Below are positions 30,474-40,921 of a DNA stretch of 47,904 bases, piece after piece. The translations under genes were made by a program, and so were the position numbers. Below the pieces are notes generated by a model. The model ran no database searches. It saw nothing but the letters and a program-made list of their open reading frames with translations, and was not told the origin of the DNA. The stretch is from an uncultured Collinsella sp. (GTDB taxonomy: Bacteria > Actinomycetota > Coriobacteriia > Coriobacteriales > Coriobacteriaceae), in contig CABRDB010000040.1 of assembly GCA_902469555.1 (NCBI GenBank), positions 1 to 47,904 of the forward strand. Direction: 5' to 3'. Numbering within the stretch: the stretch's first letter is position 1; each line of letters begins with the position of its first letter.

Positions 30474-31496
30474 ATGGCGCAGATGAGAATCAAGGACATT
30501 GCCGCCGAGGCGGGCGTGAGTCCGGCCACGGTCTCGCGCTACCTCAACAACCGCCCCGGGCAAATGACCGAGGAGACCCGTGCTCGCATCGCGGCAGTTA
30601 TCGAGCGCACCGGCTATCGCCCACGTGCCGCCGCGCGCAATCTGCGCAGCTCGCGTACGAACCTCATCGGTGTGATTCTGGCTGACATCGCCAACCCGTT
30701 CTCGAGCGCCATGCTCGAGGGCCTTTCCGCCAGCGCCGCGGCGCGCGGCTGCTCGCTCATGACGGCCATTAGCGGCAACGACCCCGCTAAGGAAGCGGAG
30801 TCGCTCACCAGACTTATCGATGCCGGCGTGGACGGCCTGGTCGTCAACACCTGCGGAGGCAATGACGAGGCGATCGCCGCGGCAGCGGGACGTCTGCCCG
30901 TCGTGCTGCTCGACCGCGACGTTGCCGACGGCGGTGTTGACCTGGTGACATCTAACAACCGTGAGCTGGTCGCCGGCTTGGTAGACGCCTTGGCAGCTGC
31001 GGGCAGCGAGCGTCTGTGCCTGCTCACCGAGGCAAGTGACGATAGCCCCGTGCGTCGAGAGCGCGCCGAGGCCTTTGCCGACGAGCTTTCGCGCCGCGGC
31101 CTTGCGGGCGAGGTCGTCACCCTGGCCGACGGTGGCGCCACGGGCGTCGGTCGCTTGGACGAGACCATCCGCGGCTATGCAGGCAAAAAGCTCGGCCTCA
31201 TTGCCGTCAACGGCCTGGTTTTCCTGCGTCTGACCGAGGCACTGGCGCAGCTTGGTCCCTCGCTGCCGGCGGGTCTCAAGATCGCAACGTTTGACGATTA
31301 CCCCTGGAATCACGTGCTCTTTGGCGGCGTGACCACGGCCGCGCAAGACACCCTTACCATCGCCGAGCGCGTGGTCGAGCGCCTGTCCGAGCGCATCGAC
31401 GTTGTTACCACTACTGTGGGCGAGGCCGCAAAGCTGGCGCCCAAACGCATCGAGATCCCCGGCCACATCGAACACTGCGCATCGACCTCGCGCTAA
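30474..31496 (+). CDS. LacI-family regulator, probable KDG-responsive repressor
   Basis: A 340-residue LacI/GalR regulator. The N-terminal helix-turn-helix reads MRIKDIAAEAGVSPATVSRYLN with a hinge helix RAAARNLRSSRTN, followed by a periplasmic-binding-protein-like effector domain. I prefer ATG 30474 (GGGGTG upstream); ATG 30426 lacks a ribosome site and ATG 30483 also fits. It is divergent from kdgK across tandem CGAAATCGGTT sites. LacI-type KdgR proteins control KDG genes in other bacteria, so this is the natural candidate for that operator and for the copy at 26979-26992. Confidence 0.85.
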   Translation: MAQMRIKDIAAEAGVSPATVSRYLNNRPGQMTEETRARIAAVIERTGYRPRAAARNLRSSRTNLIGVILADIANPFSSAMLEGLSASAAARGCSLMTAISGNDPAKEAESLTRLIDAGVDGLVVNTCGGNDEAIAAAAGRLPVVLLDRDVADGGVDLVTSNNRELVAGLVDALAAAGSERLCLLTEASDDSPVRRERAEAFADELSRRGLAGEVVTLADGGATGVGRLDETIRGYAGKKLGLIAVNGLVFLRLTEALAQLGPSLPAGLKIATFDDYPWNHVLFGGVTTAAQDTLTIAERVVERLSERIDVVTTTVGEAAKLAPKRIEIPGHIEHCASTSR

Positions 31497-31630
31497 CCGC
31501 TCGTTCGCAACGGCCTGTTCGCGCACGTTTTTTGAGCGCTTGATACGCTTTAACCCTGCGGAAACATTTTTCTGCGATAGTATCTGCGATATAGACCAGT
31601 CGAAACCCGCCCGAAAGAAAGGGGAGCGAC

Positions 31631-32968
31631 ATGAACCAGCAGAACATCGATTACGTACTTCGCTCCGTAGAGCAGCGTGACATCCGCTTTGTGCGTCTGT
31701 GGTTTGTCGACATTCTCGGCCGCCTCAAGAACTTTGCCATTAGCCCCGAGGACCTCGAGGTCGCTTTTGAGGAGGGTATTGGCTTTGACGGCTCCGCCAT
31801 CGAGGGCTTTGCTACGCCCGAGGAAGCCGACATGCTCGCATTCCCCGATGCTTCGACCTTCCAGATTCTGCCGTGGCGCCCGAGCCACAACGGCGTCGCC
31901 CGCGTGTTCTGCGACGTGTGCACCCCCGACCGCAAGCCCTTCGCCGGCGATCCGCGCGATGCGTTGCGCCGCATGTTCCGCAAGGCCGAGAAGGCTGGCT
32001 ACCTGCTCAACGTGGGCGCCGAGCTGGAGTATTACTACTTCCCCGACGAGCACACGCCCGAGCCGCTCGACAACGTGGGCTACTTCGATCTTTCGGTGAG
32101 CGATGCCGCCCGCGACCTGCGCCGCAACACGGTTCTCACGCTCGAGAAGATGTCCGTGCCCGTGGAGTACACCTTCCACGCTGCCGGCCGCTCGCAGCAC
32201 GGCATGAGCCTGCGCCACGCCGAGGCCCTGAGCATGTCCGACGCCATCACCACGGCCAAACTAATCATTAAGCAGCAGGCCTACGAGAGCGGTTGCCACG
32301 CCTCCTTTATGCCCAAGCCGTTGGCGGGCGAGGACGGCAGCGCTATGTTCCTGTGCCAGTCGCTATTCGACCACGACGGCAACAACGTCTTTTGGGGCGA
32401 GGACGACGAGAAGTACCACCTCTCCGATATCGCCAAGCACTACATGGCCGGCATCCTGGCGCATGCCCGCGAGATTAGCGCCATCACCAACCCCACGGTC
32501 AACTCGTACAAGCGCATCACCACGGGCGGCGACTCCGTGCCGCAGTACGCCACGTGGGGCCTGCGCAACCGCGCGAGCATGGTCCGCATTCCGGTCTACA
32601 AGCCCGGCAAGCAGCTGTCCACGCGCATCGAGCTTCGTAGCCCCGACCCCATGGCCAACCCGTACCTGGTCAACGCCGTCACGCTGGCGGCTGGTCTGGA
32701 CGGCATCGAGCGCAAGCTGGAACTCCCGCCCGAGGCAACGGCCGAGACGCTCAAGCTTACCGACCGTCAGATGCTCGAGGCCGGCTACACGCCGCTGCCG
32801 CGCTCGCTCAAAGAGGCGCTCGACGTGTTTGAGGACTCGCAGTTTATGAAGGATGCCCTCGGCGAGCACATCCACAGCTTCTTCCTCAAAAAGAAGCGCG
32901 ACGAGTGGCATAAGTTCGAGTCTACGATCACCGAGTGGGAGATTAAGCACTACCTGGCGAACTCCTAA
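31631..32968 (+). CDS. Divergent type-I glutamine synthetase homologue lacking key metal ligands
   Basis: A 445-residue protein collinear with GSI-alpha. It keeps GIGFDGSAIEGF, the E131/E133 pair in GAELEYYYF, NPTVNSYKR, RNRASMVRIP and RIELRSPDP. Three metal-site positions are changed: the usual HHEVA-x-x-QHE block reads FHAAGRSQHG, replacing both glutamates by A184 and G191, and the MH-x-x-x-SL block reads MFLCQSL, with F240 for His. The PGYEAP flap Glu is replaced within TTGGDSVP. Ordinary glutamine synthesis is therefore doubtful. A GlnR-like regulator follows 50 bp later. It may be a ligand-sensing pseudoenzyme or act on another substrate. The start at 31631 has AAAGGGGAG upstream. Confidence 0.8.
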   Translation: MNQQNIDYVLRSVEQRDIRFVRLWFVDILGRLKNFAISPEDLEVAFEEGIGFDGSAIEGFATPEEADMLAFPDASTFQILPWRPSHNGVARVFCDVCTPDRKPFAGDPRDALRRMFRKAEKAGYLLNVGAELEYYYFPDEHTPEPLDNVGYFDLSVSDAARDLRRNTVLTLEKMSVPVEYTFHAAGRSQHGMSLRHAEALSMSDAITTAKLIIKQQAYESGCHASFMPKPLAGEDGSAMFLCQSLFDHDGNNVFWGEDDEKYHLSDIAKHYMAGILAHAREISAITNPTVNSYKRITTGGDSVPQYATWGLRNRASMVRIPVYKPGKQLSTRIELRSPDPMANPYLVNAVTLAAGLDGIERKLELPPEATAETLKLTDRQMLEAGYTPLPRSLKEALDVFEDSQFMKDALGEHIHSFFLKKKRDEWHKFESTITEWEIKHYLANS

Positions 32969-33018
32969 TCGCGCTGGCTTGTTTCAGTACGATTGAGCTC
33001 ATTTTTTTGGAGGCCGAT

Positions 33019-33681
33019 ATGTCCGAAAAGAGTGCCCTGTTCATGGCGCGCACGACGCGCTTCCACGAGTTTGCCCGCAGCTTGACGACCACCCTGGGTG
33101 TCGAGGTGAGCCTGGCCACCCCCGATTCGCCGACTGCGGCGCACGACTTTGACCTGCTGATCCTCGATTCCGATGGAATCCGCAGCGACCGCATCGATCA
33201 GATTGCCAAGTGGCTTGACGACCGCGGCGGCGTCCCCATGCTGGTGATCGTCGACGACGAGGCGCTCGGTACCTTGCGCCTGCCCAATCACGCGCATGCC
33301 GACTTTGTATGCCCCACGGCGACACCCAACGAGCTCAAGGCTCGCGCGCAGCGCCTGATGGGCGAGGAGGAGACCGTCACCGCCGACGATGTACTCAACA
33401 TCGATAACCTCGAGATTAACCTGGCTACCTACCAGGTAACGCTCGATGGCGAGCCCATCGACCTGACGCTGATGGAGTACTCGCTGCTGAGCTTTTTGGC
33501 GACGCATCCCAACCGCGCCTACAGCCGCGAAGTGCTGCTGCACCGCGTGTGGGGCTTTGAGTACTGCGGCGGCACGCGCACCGTCGACGTGCACATCCGA
33601 CGCATCCGCTCCAAGGTGGGCCCGCAGATTGCGGCACATATCACCACCGTCCGCGGCGTGGGCTATCTGTTTAAGGACTAG
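33019..33681 (+). CDS. OmpR-type winged-helix regulator with atypical receiver, GlnR-like
   Basis: A 220-residue protein. Residues about 1-110 form a degenerate receiver: DLLILDSD keeps an Asp at the strand-3 end, but the conserved Lys (usually KPF) is missing at DFVCPTATP, so normal phosphorylation is doubtful. Residues about 125-220 are an OmpR/PhoB winged helix (LTLMEYSLLSFLATHPNRAYSR ... TVDVHIRRIRSKV ... VRGVGYLF). Actinobacterial GlnR nitrogen regulators are atypical OmpR proteins of this kind. Its place 50 bp after a glutamine-synthetase homologue strengthens a nitrogen role. GGAGG precedes ATG 33019. No histidine kinase is adjacent. Confidence 0.8.
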   Translation: MSEKSALFMARTTRFHEFARSLTTTLGVEVSLATPDSPTAAHDFDLLILDSDGIRSDRIDQIAKWLDDRGGVPMLVIVDDEALGTLRLPNHAHADFVCPTATPNELKARAQRLMGEEETVTADDVLNIDNLEINLATYQVTLDGEPIDLTLMEYSLLSFLATHPNRAYSREVLLHRVWGFEYCGGTRTVDVHIRRIRSKVGPQIAAHITTVRGVGYLFKD

Positions 33682-33685
33682 CTTT

Positions 33686-33722
33686 CCACCACAAAGGGGA
33701 CAGGCACCTTTGTGGTGGTTTT
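33686..33722 (+). terminator. Terminator-like palindrome after the GlnR-like gene
   Basis: CCACCACAAAGG (33686-33697) pairs with CCTTTGTGGTGG (33707-33718), followed by TTTT. The loop contains GGGACAGG; a similar GGGGCCTGTCCCC occurs at 13232-13244, so this may be another dispersed motif. Confidence 0.7.
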
Positions 33723-33889
33723 GACGCGGGTGCGGGTTCCTCTCGAATCTGCAGCAGAACTTAAGCCTTCCTAAAAGATTGCGTTCTCATACACTTGTGC
33801 CCGCATATTGGGGTACAACTCAACGTGAACAATGATGGCCCGCCACATGTTTGGCGGGCCTTTGGTTATTTGACGAAAGGATCGCAGCT

Positions 33890-35350
33890 ATGAGCGAGAA
33901 CGATTCCCAGCGCCCCCAGGATGCGGACCACGCCGGCGAGACTCAGCAGCAGCCGCGCGTGCAGGTGGAGTCGACGCCTGCCGATGGCAACATTCCCTAC
34001 GTGCAGGCCTTCGACACGCAGACCGGCAAGCCGCTGGGCGGCCAACAGGTCGTGAACAAGCACACGGTGGTCAAGACCAAGACCAAAAAGCTGCCGATCT
34101 TTATTACGGCGCTCGCCGGCTGCGCCTGCGGTGCCCTGCTGGTCATCGCGCTTATCATGAGCGGCACGCTCAACATTGGCGGCGGCAAGAACGCCGTGAC
34201 GGCGGGCGCTTCGGGCTCATCGACGCAAAAGATTACGATTGATTCCGAGGACACCACGTTGGCCGAGGCCGTTTCTGCCAAGGCCCTGCCCTCCGTCGTT
34301 TCCATTACCGCCACTTCGAGCGGTAGCCAGAATGGCTCGCTTTCGCAGTCTGCCGACGAGTCGGACAGCTCGGGCAGCGTCGGTTCGGGCGTGGTGCTCG
34401 ATACCGAGGGCCACATCCTCACCAACAACCACGTGGTCGATGGCTATGACCAGTACGTGGTTACCATGGACGACGGCACCACCTACGAGGCCGAGTTCGT
34501 GGGCAACGACGCCTCGAGCGACCTGGCCGTCATCAAGCTCAAGGACGCCGACGCCTCCAAGCTCACGCCGATCGAGATCGGTGATTCCTCCAAGCTCAAC
34601 GTGGGCGAGTGGGTCATGGCGATCGGGTCGCCGTTCGGCAACGAGCAGTCTGTCTCCACCGGTATCGTCTCGGCGCTCTACCGCTCCACGGCCATGAGCT
34701 CTACCAGCGGTAACACCATCTATGCCAACATGATTCAGACCGATGCCGCCATCAACCCGGGCAACTCCGGCGGCGCGCTCGTCAACGACAACGGTGAGCT
34801 GGTGGGCATCAACTCGCTCATCGAGAGCTACTCGGGCTCCAGCTCGGGCGTGGGCTTTGCTATTCCCGTTAACTACGCCAAGAACATTGCCGACCAGATC
34901 ATCGGCGGCAAGACGCCGGTGCATCCGTACATGGGCGCTACGCTTTCGAGCGTCAACGCGCTCAACGCCCGCACCAACAAGCTAAGCACCGATAGCGGCG
35001 CGTATGTGGCGAGCGTCGTTGAGGACGGTCCTGCCGCCAAGGCCGGCATTCAGGAGGGCGACGTCATCACCAAGTTGGGCGACGACGAGATTACGAGCGC
35101 CGATGGCCTGATTATCGCGCTGCGCAGCCACGAGGTGGGCGAGAAGGTCGAGATCACGCTCATGCGCGGCAAGGAAGAGAAGAAGGTCACCGTCGAGCTG
35201 GGCTCCGATGAGGAGCTGCAGAACCAGCAGCAGGACGACAGTTCGACCGACACCGGCAACGGCGGTATTACCGACGAGCAGCTGCGCCAGTACCTGGAGG
35301 AGCTGCTGGGCCAGCAGGGCCAGGGTCAAGGTTACGGCCAGGGGTTCTAG
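33890..35350 (+). CDS. HtrA/DegP-like membrane-anchored serine protease
   Basis: A 486-residue trypsin-like quality-control protease. Residues 1-60 are cytoplasmic and Gln-rich, a transmembrane helix follows (ITALAGCACGALLVIALIMSG, about 66-86), then the protease domain with H181 (NNHVVDG), D211 (SSDLAVIKL) and S293 (NPGNSGGAL), a PDZ domain (about 360-455), and a Gln/Gly-rich tail. The active site should face outward and act on misfolded secreted proteins. The start at 33890 follows GAAAGGA. It is a single gene ended by a strong terminator. Confidence 0.95.
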   Translation: MSENDSQRPQDADHAGETQQQPRVQVESTPADGNIPYVQAFDTQTGKPLGGQQVVNKHTVVKTKTKKLPIFITALAGCACGALLVIALIMSGTLNIGGGKNAVTAGASGSSTQKITIDSEDTTLAEAVSAKALPSVVSITATSSGSQNGSLSQSADESDSSGSVGSGVVLDTEGHILTNNHVVDGYDQYVVTMDDGTTYEAEFVGNDASSDLAVIKLKDADASKLTPIEIGDSSKLNVGEWVMAIGSPFGNEQSVSTGIVSALYRSTAMSSTSGNTIYANMIQTDAAINPGNSGGALVNDNGELVGINSLIESYSGSSSGVGFAIPVNYAKNIADQIIGGKTPVHPYMGATLSSVNALNARTNKLSTDSGAYVASVVEDGPAAKAGIQEGDVITKLGDDEITSADGLIIALRSHEVGEKVEITLMRGKEEKKVTVELGSDEELQNQQQDDSSTDTGNGGITDEQLRQYLEELLGQQGQGQGYGQGF

Positions 35351-35377
35351 CGAGCCGTTTCGCACATACCAATGCCA

Positions 35378-35417
35378 GAGGGGCTGTCCCACCAACGCGG
35401 GACAGCCCCTCTTTTCT
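35378..35417 (+). terminator. Terminator after the HtrA-like gene
   Basis: GAGGGGCTGTCCC pairs with GGGACAGCCCCTC across CACCAACGC and is followed by TTTTCTT. Confidence 0.9.
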
Positions 35418-35550
35418 TATTGATCCGTTGGGGACGGAGGAAAACGGATCACTTGGGGCTGACAAGGGCATGGTTTGATCGCGCGATCCACCCCGGTCCG
35501 GGCGCTGCCGATTCGGTGCGGTTCGAAAGGGTTATTCGGCCCCATCGTGA

Positions 35551-37827
<2,277 letters not shown>

Positions 37828-37847
37828 TGCATCGATAATCAAATTAG

Positions 37848-37887
37848 AAAACCTCCCGGAAAGGTTGATACTTTCCGGGAGGTTTTT
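37848..37887 (+). terminator. Terminator after ligA
   Basis: AAAACCTCCCGGAAAG (37848-37863) pairs perfectly with CTTTCCGGGAGGTTTT (37871-37886), ending in a T run. Confidence 0.92.
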
Positions 37888-37945
37888 ATTTGGGCGTGGT
37901 GGCGGGCAGCATGATCTGCGTCATGTAGGTTGCTGAGGGTGACCC
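37886..37945 (-). pseudogene. C-terminal gene remnant, left copy
   Basis: The minus strand reads GSPSATYMTQIMLPATTPK followed by TAA. A related tail, ATYVTQITVPVAPSK with TAA, occurs on the minus strand at 39219-39300. The DNA match is strongest at 37905-37938 versus 39238-39270. I do not recognise the parent protein. The two remnants bracket the toxin-antitoxin region. Confidence 0.5.
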
Positions 37946-38040
37946 TGCGGAGCGGTGTCGTTCCGGAGCGATAGAAGATTCATACAAAGCAAAGGGGCCC
38001 CGCAGTGAGGTCCCACAACGGGGCTGCCCCATTGTGATGA

Positions 38041-38085
38041 GTTTTATACACTTTAACATTAACATTAACGTGTATACTTAGCAGT
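38041..38085 (+). promoter_or_regulatory. Toxin-antitoxin promoter with direct repeats
   Basis: TTTAACATTAACATTAACG contains three AACATTA-like direct repeats just before GTGTATACTTAG, whose TATACT is a likely -10 box. The repeats are well placed for binding by the antitoxin encoded next. Confidence 0.5.
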
Positions 38086-38111
38086 GAAGATATATGTTGA
38101 GAGGAGCAGTT

Positions 38112-38504
38112 ATGGTTACCGTCGCGTTTTCGGAACTGCGCCAAAACCTTACGCAGGTGGCCGAAAAGGTTGCCAATGAGGGCGAGGAGGTTGTGGTCTT
38201 CAAGCGGAGCAAGCCGTTGTTCAAGATCGTGCCGCTCGACTATCAAAGCCCGGTTGCAGTGGAATATGACGCTGCCCAGGAGCGCGGGGGTGCAAAGCCG
38301 ACGTGCGGCTCGGACAAGCCCAAGCGCGACGTGGGTACGATGTGGCATCCCAAGATCACCTGGAAGGAGATCCGTGAGATGCTCGCGGAGAATGAGGACT
38401 ACCAGGAGTATCTCGATATCGTAGCCAAAATGCCAAAAGGAACGCCGCTCGATACGATGACGGTTGAAGATGAAAAGCGCGTCGCGAGGGAGCGCTACCT
38501 ATGA
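38112..38504 (+). CDS. Phd/YefM-type antitoxin
   Basis: A 130-residue protein with an N-terminal Phd/YefM-like DNA-binding fold, VTVAFSELRQNLTQVAEKVANEGEEVVVFKRSKPLFKIVPL, and a longer charged C-terminal part that would wrap the toxin. ATG 38112 follows AGAGGAG. The gene overlaps the downstream PIN gene by 4 bp (ATGA), the usual coupling in type II toxin-antitoxin pairs. Short AACATTA repeats upstream suggest autorepression. The C-terminal half is longer than in typical Phd proteins. Confidence 0.85.
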   Translation: MVTVAFSELRQNLTQVAEKVANEGEEVVVFKRSKPLFKIVPLDYQSPVAVEYDAAQERGGAKPTCGSDKPKRDVGTMWHPKITWKEIREMLAENEDYQEYLDIVAKMPKGTPLDTMTVEDEKRVARERYL

Positions 38505-38923
38505 GAGCATTTCTCGATACCAATTTTCTGCTCGATTGCGTGCTTCCGGGCCGGCCGGAGCACGCAGCGGCGCAAACGATCAAGGGGCTCGTCGACGTGG
38601 GGCTTATCGAAGGCGTTGTTTCGGCCTGCTCTCTCAAGGACGCGTATTACATTCTCACCAAACAGGCCGGCGAGGCGCGCGGGCGCGAGGTAGTGCGCGA
38701 CTGCCTTAAGAGCTACTCGGTAGAGTCTCTCGACCAAGAGGCTTGTTTTGCCTCCGCCTATTCCGATGAGCCGGACTTTGAGGACGGCTGTATCCGTGCG
38801 ATGGCCGAGCGTGCCGGCGTGGACTTTATTATCACGCGTGACCGCGCCGCTTTTGTGCGCTCGACCATCAAGACCTTCTCGCCTGCAGAGTTCATCCGTG
38901 CGTTTCCGATTCCGGAGGAGTAA
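38501..38923 (+). CDS. PIN-domain toxin (putative VapC-like ribonuclease)
   Basis: A 140-residue PIN-domain protein. The acidic metal-binding residues are present: D in FLDTNFLLD near the N-terminus, E/D in the middle (SDEPDFEDG) and D in DFIITRDRAAF near the C-terminus. PIN toxins cleave specific RNAs, often tRNA, when freed from the antitoxin. It overlaps the antitoxin gene by 4 bp. The module appears complete. Confidence 0.88.
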   Translation: MRAFLDTNFLLDCVLPGRPEHAAAQTIKGLVDVGLIEGVVSACSLKDAYYILTKQAGEARGREVVRDCLKSYSVESLDQEACFASAYSDEPDFEDGCIRAMAERAGVDFIITRDRAAFVRSTIKTFSPAEFIRAFPIPEE

Positions 38924-38975
38924 AACCGCCATATCGGGGATTGTCCCCGGCGTTTGGCGAGCTTGTTGGGAGGCC

Positions 38976-39176
38976 CCTGGTCCAGTGACTGTTACAAAAA
39001 ACGGCTATAGCAAATTTGTTGTACTTCGATCCGAGGACTACGACCTCATGGTTCAGGAACAGGCTAAGGCTCGTCTGATGGCTCGTATAGCTGTGGCCGA
39101 GCGGGAGCGTGCTGCTGGCACGGCGCGTGATGCCTTTGAGGCTCTCGATGACCTTGAGGCAAAATATGGCCTATAA
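38976..39176 (+). pseudogene. Truncated second Phd/YefM-type antitoxin
   Basis: The frame PGPVTVTKNGYSKFVVLRSEDYDLM to DLEAKYGL is the middle and C-terminus of a Phd/YefM antitoxin. The first part, which should read like ...LRNNYNEI, is absent; a GTG at 38985 is the only possible nearby start. It lies 52 bp after the PIN gene. The gene overlaps the next remnant as intact YefM-RelE pairs often do, so this is a deleted module. Confidence 0.7.
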
Positions 39177-39261
39177 CGTCAAGATTCTGCCTTCAGCCGA
39201 ACGTTTTCTGGGCAGTTCTTATTTGGACGGGGCAACCGGCACCGTGATCTGCGTCACGTAG
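39166..39261 (+). pseudogene. RelE/ParE-type toxin remnant
   Basis: ATG 39166 overlaps the end of the antitoxin remnant and begins MAYNVKILPSAERFLG, like the first strand and helix of RelE/ParE toxins (V-x-x-L-P-S-A-x-R-D-L). Homology stops after about 16 codons, where the sequence changes into the minus-strand gene remnant. The toxin is not functional. Confidence 0.65.
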
Positions 39262-39300
39262 GTCGCTGGGTCGTCGCTGATGATGTCGTCGATGAGGGCG
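39219..39300 (-). pseudogene. C-terminal gene remnant, right copy
   Basis: The minus strand encodes ALIDDIISDDPATYVTQI followed by TVPVAPSK and TAA. It resembles the remnant at 37886-37945. The parent gene is not recognised. It directly follows the MATE gene stop on the same strand and abuts the truncated toxin, which marks a recombination junction. Confidence 0.5.
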
Positions 39301-39316
39301 ATTTCGCGTCGCCCCG

Positions 39317-40663
39317 CTACGCCATCAGTTTGTCAAAAGCTCCGCGGCGGTTGAGCACGGTAAATGCGACAACACAGATGACTGCCGACAAAATCGATCC
39401 GCACGGCGAAGCGATGCCCATGGGAAACAGCGTGTCGGAATAGGCGTTCGACAGCAGCCACGCGCCCGGCACGCGAATGAGCGCCACGGCCAGCACGTTG
39501 TGCGCAAAGCCGATATAGCTCTTGCCATACGCGGCGAAAAAGCCGCTAAAGCAAATGTGGATGCCGGCAAAGATTGCATCGAAAATATAACTGTGCATAT
39601 AGCCGGTACCGGCCGCGACCACCGCGGGGTCCTTGGCAAAAAAGCCAATAAACGCCGGCGCCACCAGCCACATCAGCACCGTGATCAGGCAGCCGTACAC
39701 CACCGAGATCGTCATGGCGTCCTTGAGCACCTGACGCGCGCGATCGCCCTTGCCCGCGCCGGCGTTTTGCGCCGTGAGTGCGCTGACGGTGGCGCCCATG
39801 GAACTCGGAACAATGAACAAAAAGCTGATCATCTTCTCGACCAGGCCTACGGCGGCGGCGTCGACGAGCCCTCGGTGGTTGGCGATGACGGTGATAAACA
39901 TAAACGCCACCTGGATGCAGCCGTCCTGTACAGCCACAGGCACGCCGATCTTAAGAATGCTGCCGAGCACCTCGGGCTGGGGGCGCAGGTCGCTGCGCTT
40001 AACGTGGATGTTCGTGCGGCGGCTCTTGAGCCACACGAGCGCGAGGGCAACGCTGGCCGTCTGGGCGGTCACTGTGCCGAGCGCCGCGCCCACGGGGCCG
40101 AGCCCCATGTGGCCGATAAGCAGAAAGTCGAGCGCGATGTTGATGATGCATGCCACGCCGATCACGTACATGGGCGAGCGCGAATCGCCCAGGCCGCGAA
40201 AGATGGCCGAGAGGATGTTGTATGCGGCGATAAAGGGAATGCCGACAAAGCAGATACGCAGGTAGGCGGCGGTGCCTTCGACCGCCTCGGGCGGCGTGCC
40301 AATGAGCGCCACAACCTGCGGGCAAAGTGCAAACAAGATGACGGCCAGTACTACCGAGACGCCCATAAACAGCGTGATGGTATTGCCGATGGCGGTCTCG
40401 GCGCGGTCGAAGCGGCGCGAGCCCACGGCGTGGCCGACGATGACCGTCGTTCCCATGGCCAGGCCCACGAGCGTCACGGTAATGATATAGAGCGTCTGCG
40501 CGCCATTGCCCACGGCGGTGATGCCGGCGGCGCCACTAAACTGCCCCATCATGTACAGGTCGGCCATGCCGTAGAGCATCTGCAAAAAGTACGAGAGCAT
40601 ATAAGGCAGGGCAAAGACCGCGATGGTCTTGAGGACATTGCCGCGTGTGAGGTCGTGTTCCAT
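39317..40663 (-). CDS. MATE-family multidrug/cation antiporter
   Basis: A 448-residue MATE transporter with about 12 helices in two similar halves. MADLYMMGQFSGAAGITAVGNG, FRGLGDSRSPMYV, GPVGAALGTVTAQ and SALTAQNAGAGKGDRARQ are typical. It should expel organic cations or metabolites using sodium or protons. ATG 40663 has only a weak upstream purine stretch. It is divergent from an ABC exporter pair, and a palindrome lies in its promoter region. The substrate is unknown. Confidence 0.93.
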   Translation of the reverse strand: MEHDLTRGNVLKTIAVFALPYMLSYFLQMLYGMADLYMMGQFSGAAGITAVGNGAQTLYIITVTLVGLAMGTTVIVGHAVGSRRFDRAETAIGNTITLFMGVSVVLAVILFALCPQVVALIGTPPEAVEGTAAYLRICFVGIPFIAAYNILSAIFRGLGDSRSPMYVIGVACIINIALDFLLIGHMGLGPVGAALGTVTAQTASVALALVWLKSRRTNIHVKRSDLRPQPEVLGSILKIGVPVAVQDGCIQVAFMFITVIANHRGLVDAAAVGLVEKMISFLFIVPSSMGATVSALTAQNAGAGKGDRARQVLKDAMTISVVYGCLITVLMWLVAPAFIGFFAKDPAVVAAGTGYMHSYIFDAIFAGIHICFSGFFAAYGKSYIGFAHNVLAVALIRVPGAWLLSNAYSDTLFPMGIASPCGSILSAVICVVAFTVLNRRGAFDKLMA

Positions 40664-40709
40664 GGGCGGGGCTTTCTGGCTGGGTTTGTTTACGTACCAG
40701 TGTAGTGAA

Positions 40710-40733
40710 AACCCTACAACGATTGTAGAGTCA
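40710..40733 (-). promoter_or_regulatory. Palindromic operator in the MATE gene promoter
   Basis: On the minus strand TTGACT (40728-40733) is followed at once by the palindrome CTACAATCGTTGTAG. TACACT further downstream is a possible -10 box, giving an unusually long spacer. A palindrome in a long spacer is typical of MerR-type activation, though a repressor is equally possible. Confidence 0.45.
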
Positions 40734-40769
40734 AGGTTTATGTTGGCAGTGGGGCGAAAAAGTCTCGCG

Positions 40770-40882
40770 CACCATTATTCCGAGTGAATATGGACACACA
40801 TCACGAGAACTCGCCGCCGGCGCTAACCTTGCAGAAAACGATTTCGGAATACTTGACACCATTATTCGGCGCGCAATAATAC
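40770..40882 (+). promoter_or_regulatory. ABC exporter promoter with direct repeats
   Basis: TTGACA (40853-40858) and AATAAT/ATAATA (40875-40881) form a good promoter. CACCATTATTC occurs twice, at 40770-40780 and 40858-40868, with the second copy between the boxes. These repeats may be regulator sites. Confidence 0.55.
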
Positions 40883-40921
40883 GTGCGTTTGCGAACAACG
40901 TTTGATGGGGGTTGAACCTGC

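Noticed and set aside
33019..33681. Conventional two-component response regulator
   Set aside because: The receiver lacks the conserved Lys region and no histidine kinase is nearby; an atypical GlnR-like regulator fits better.
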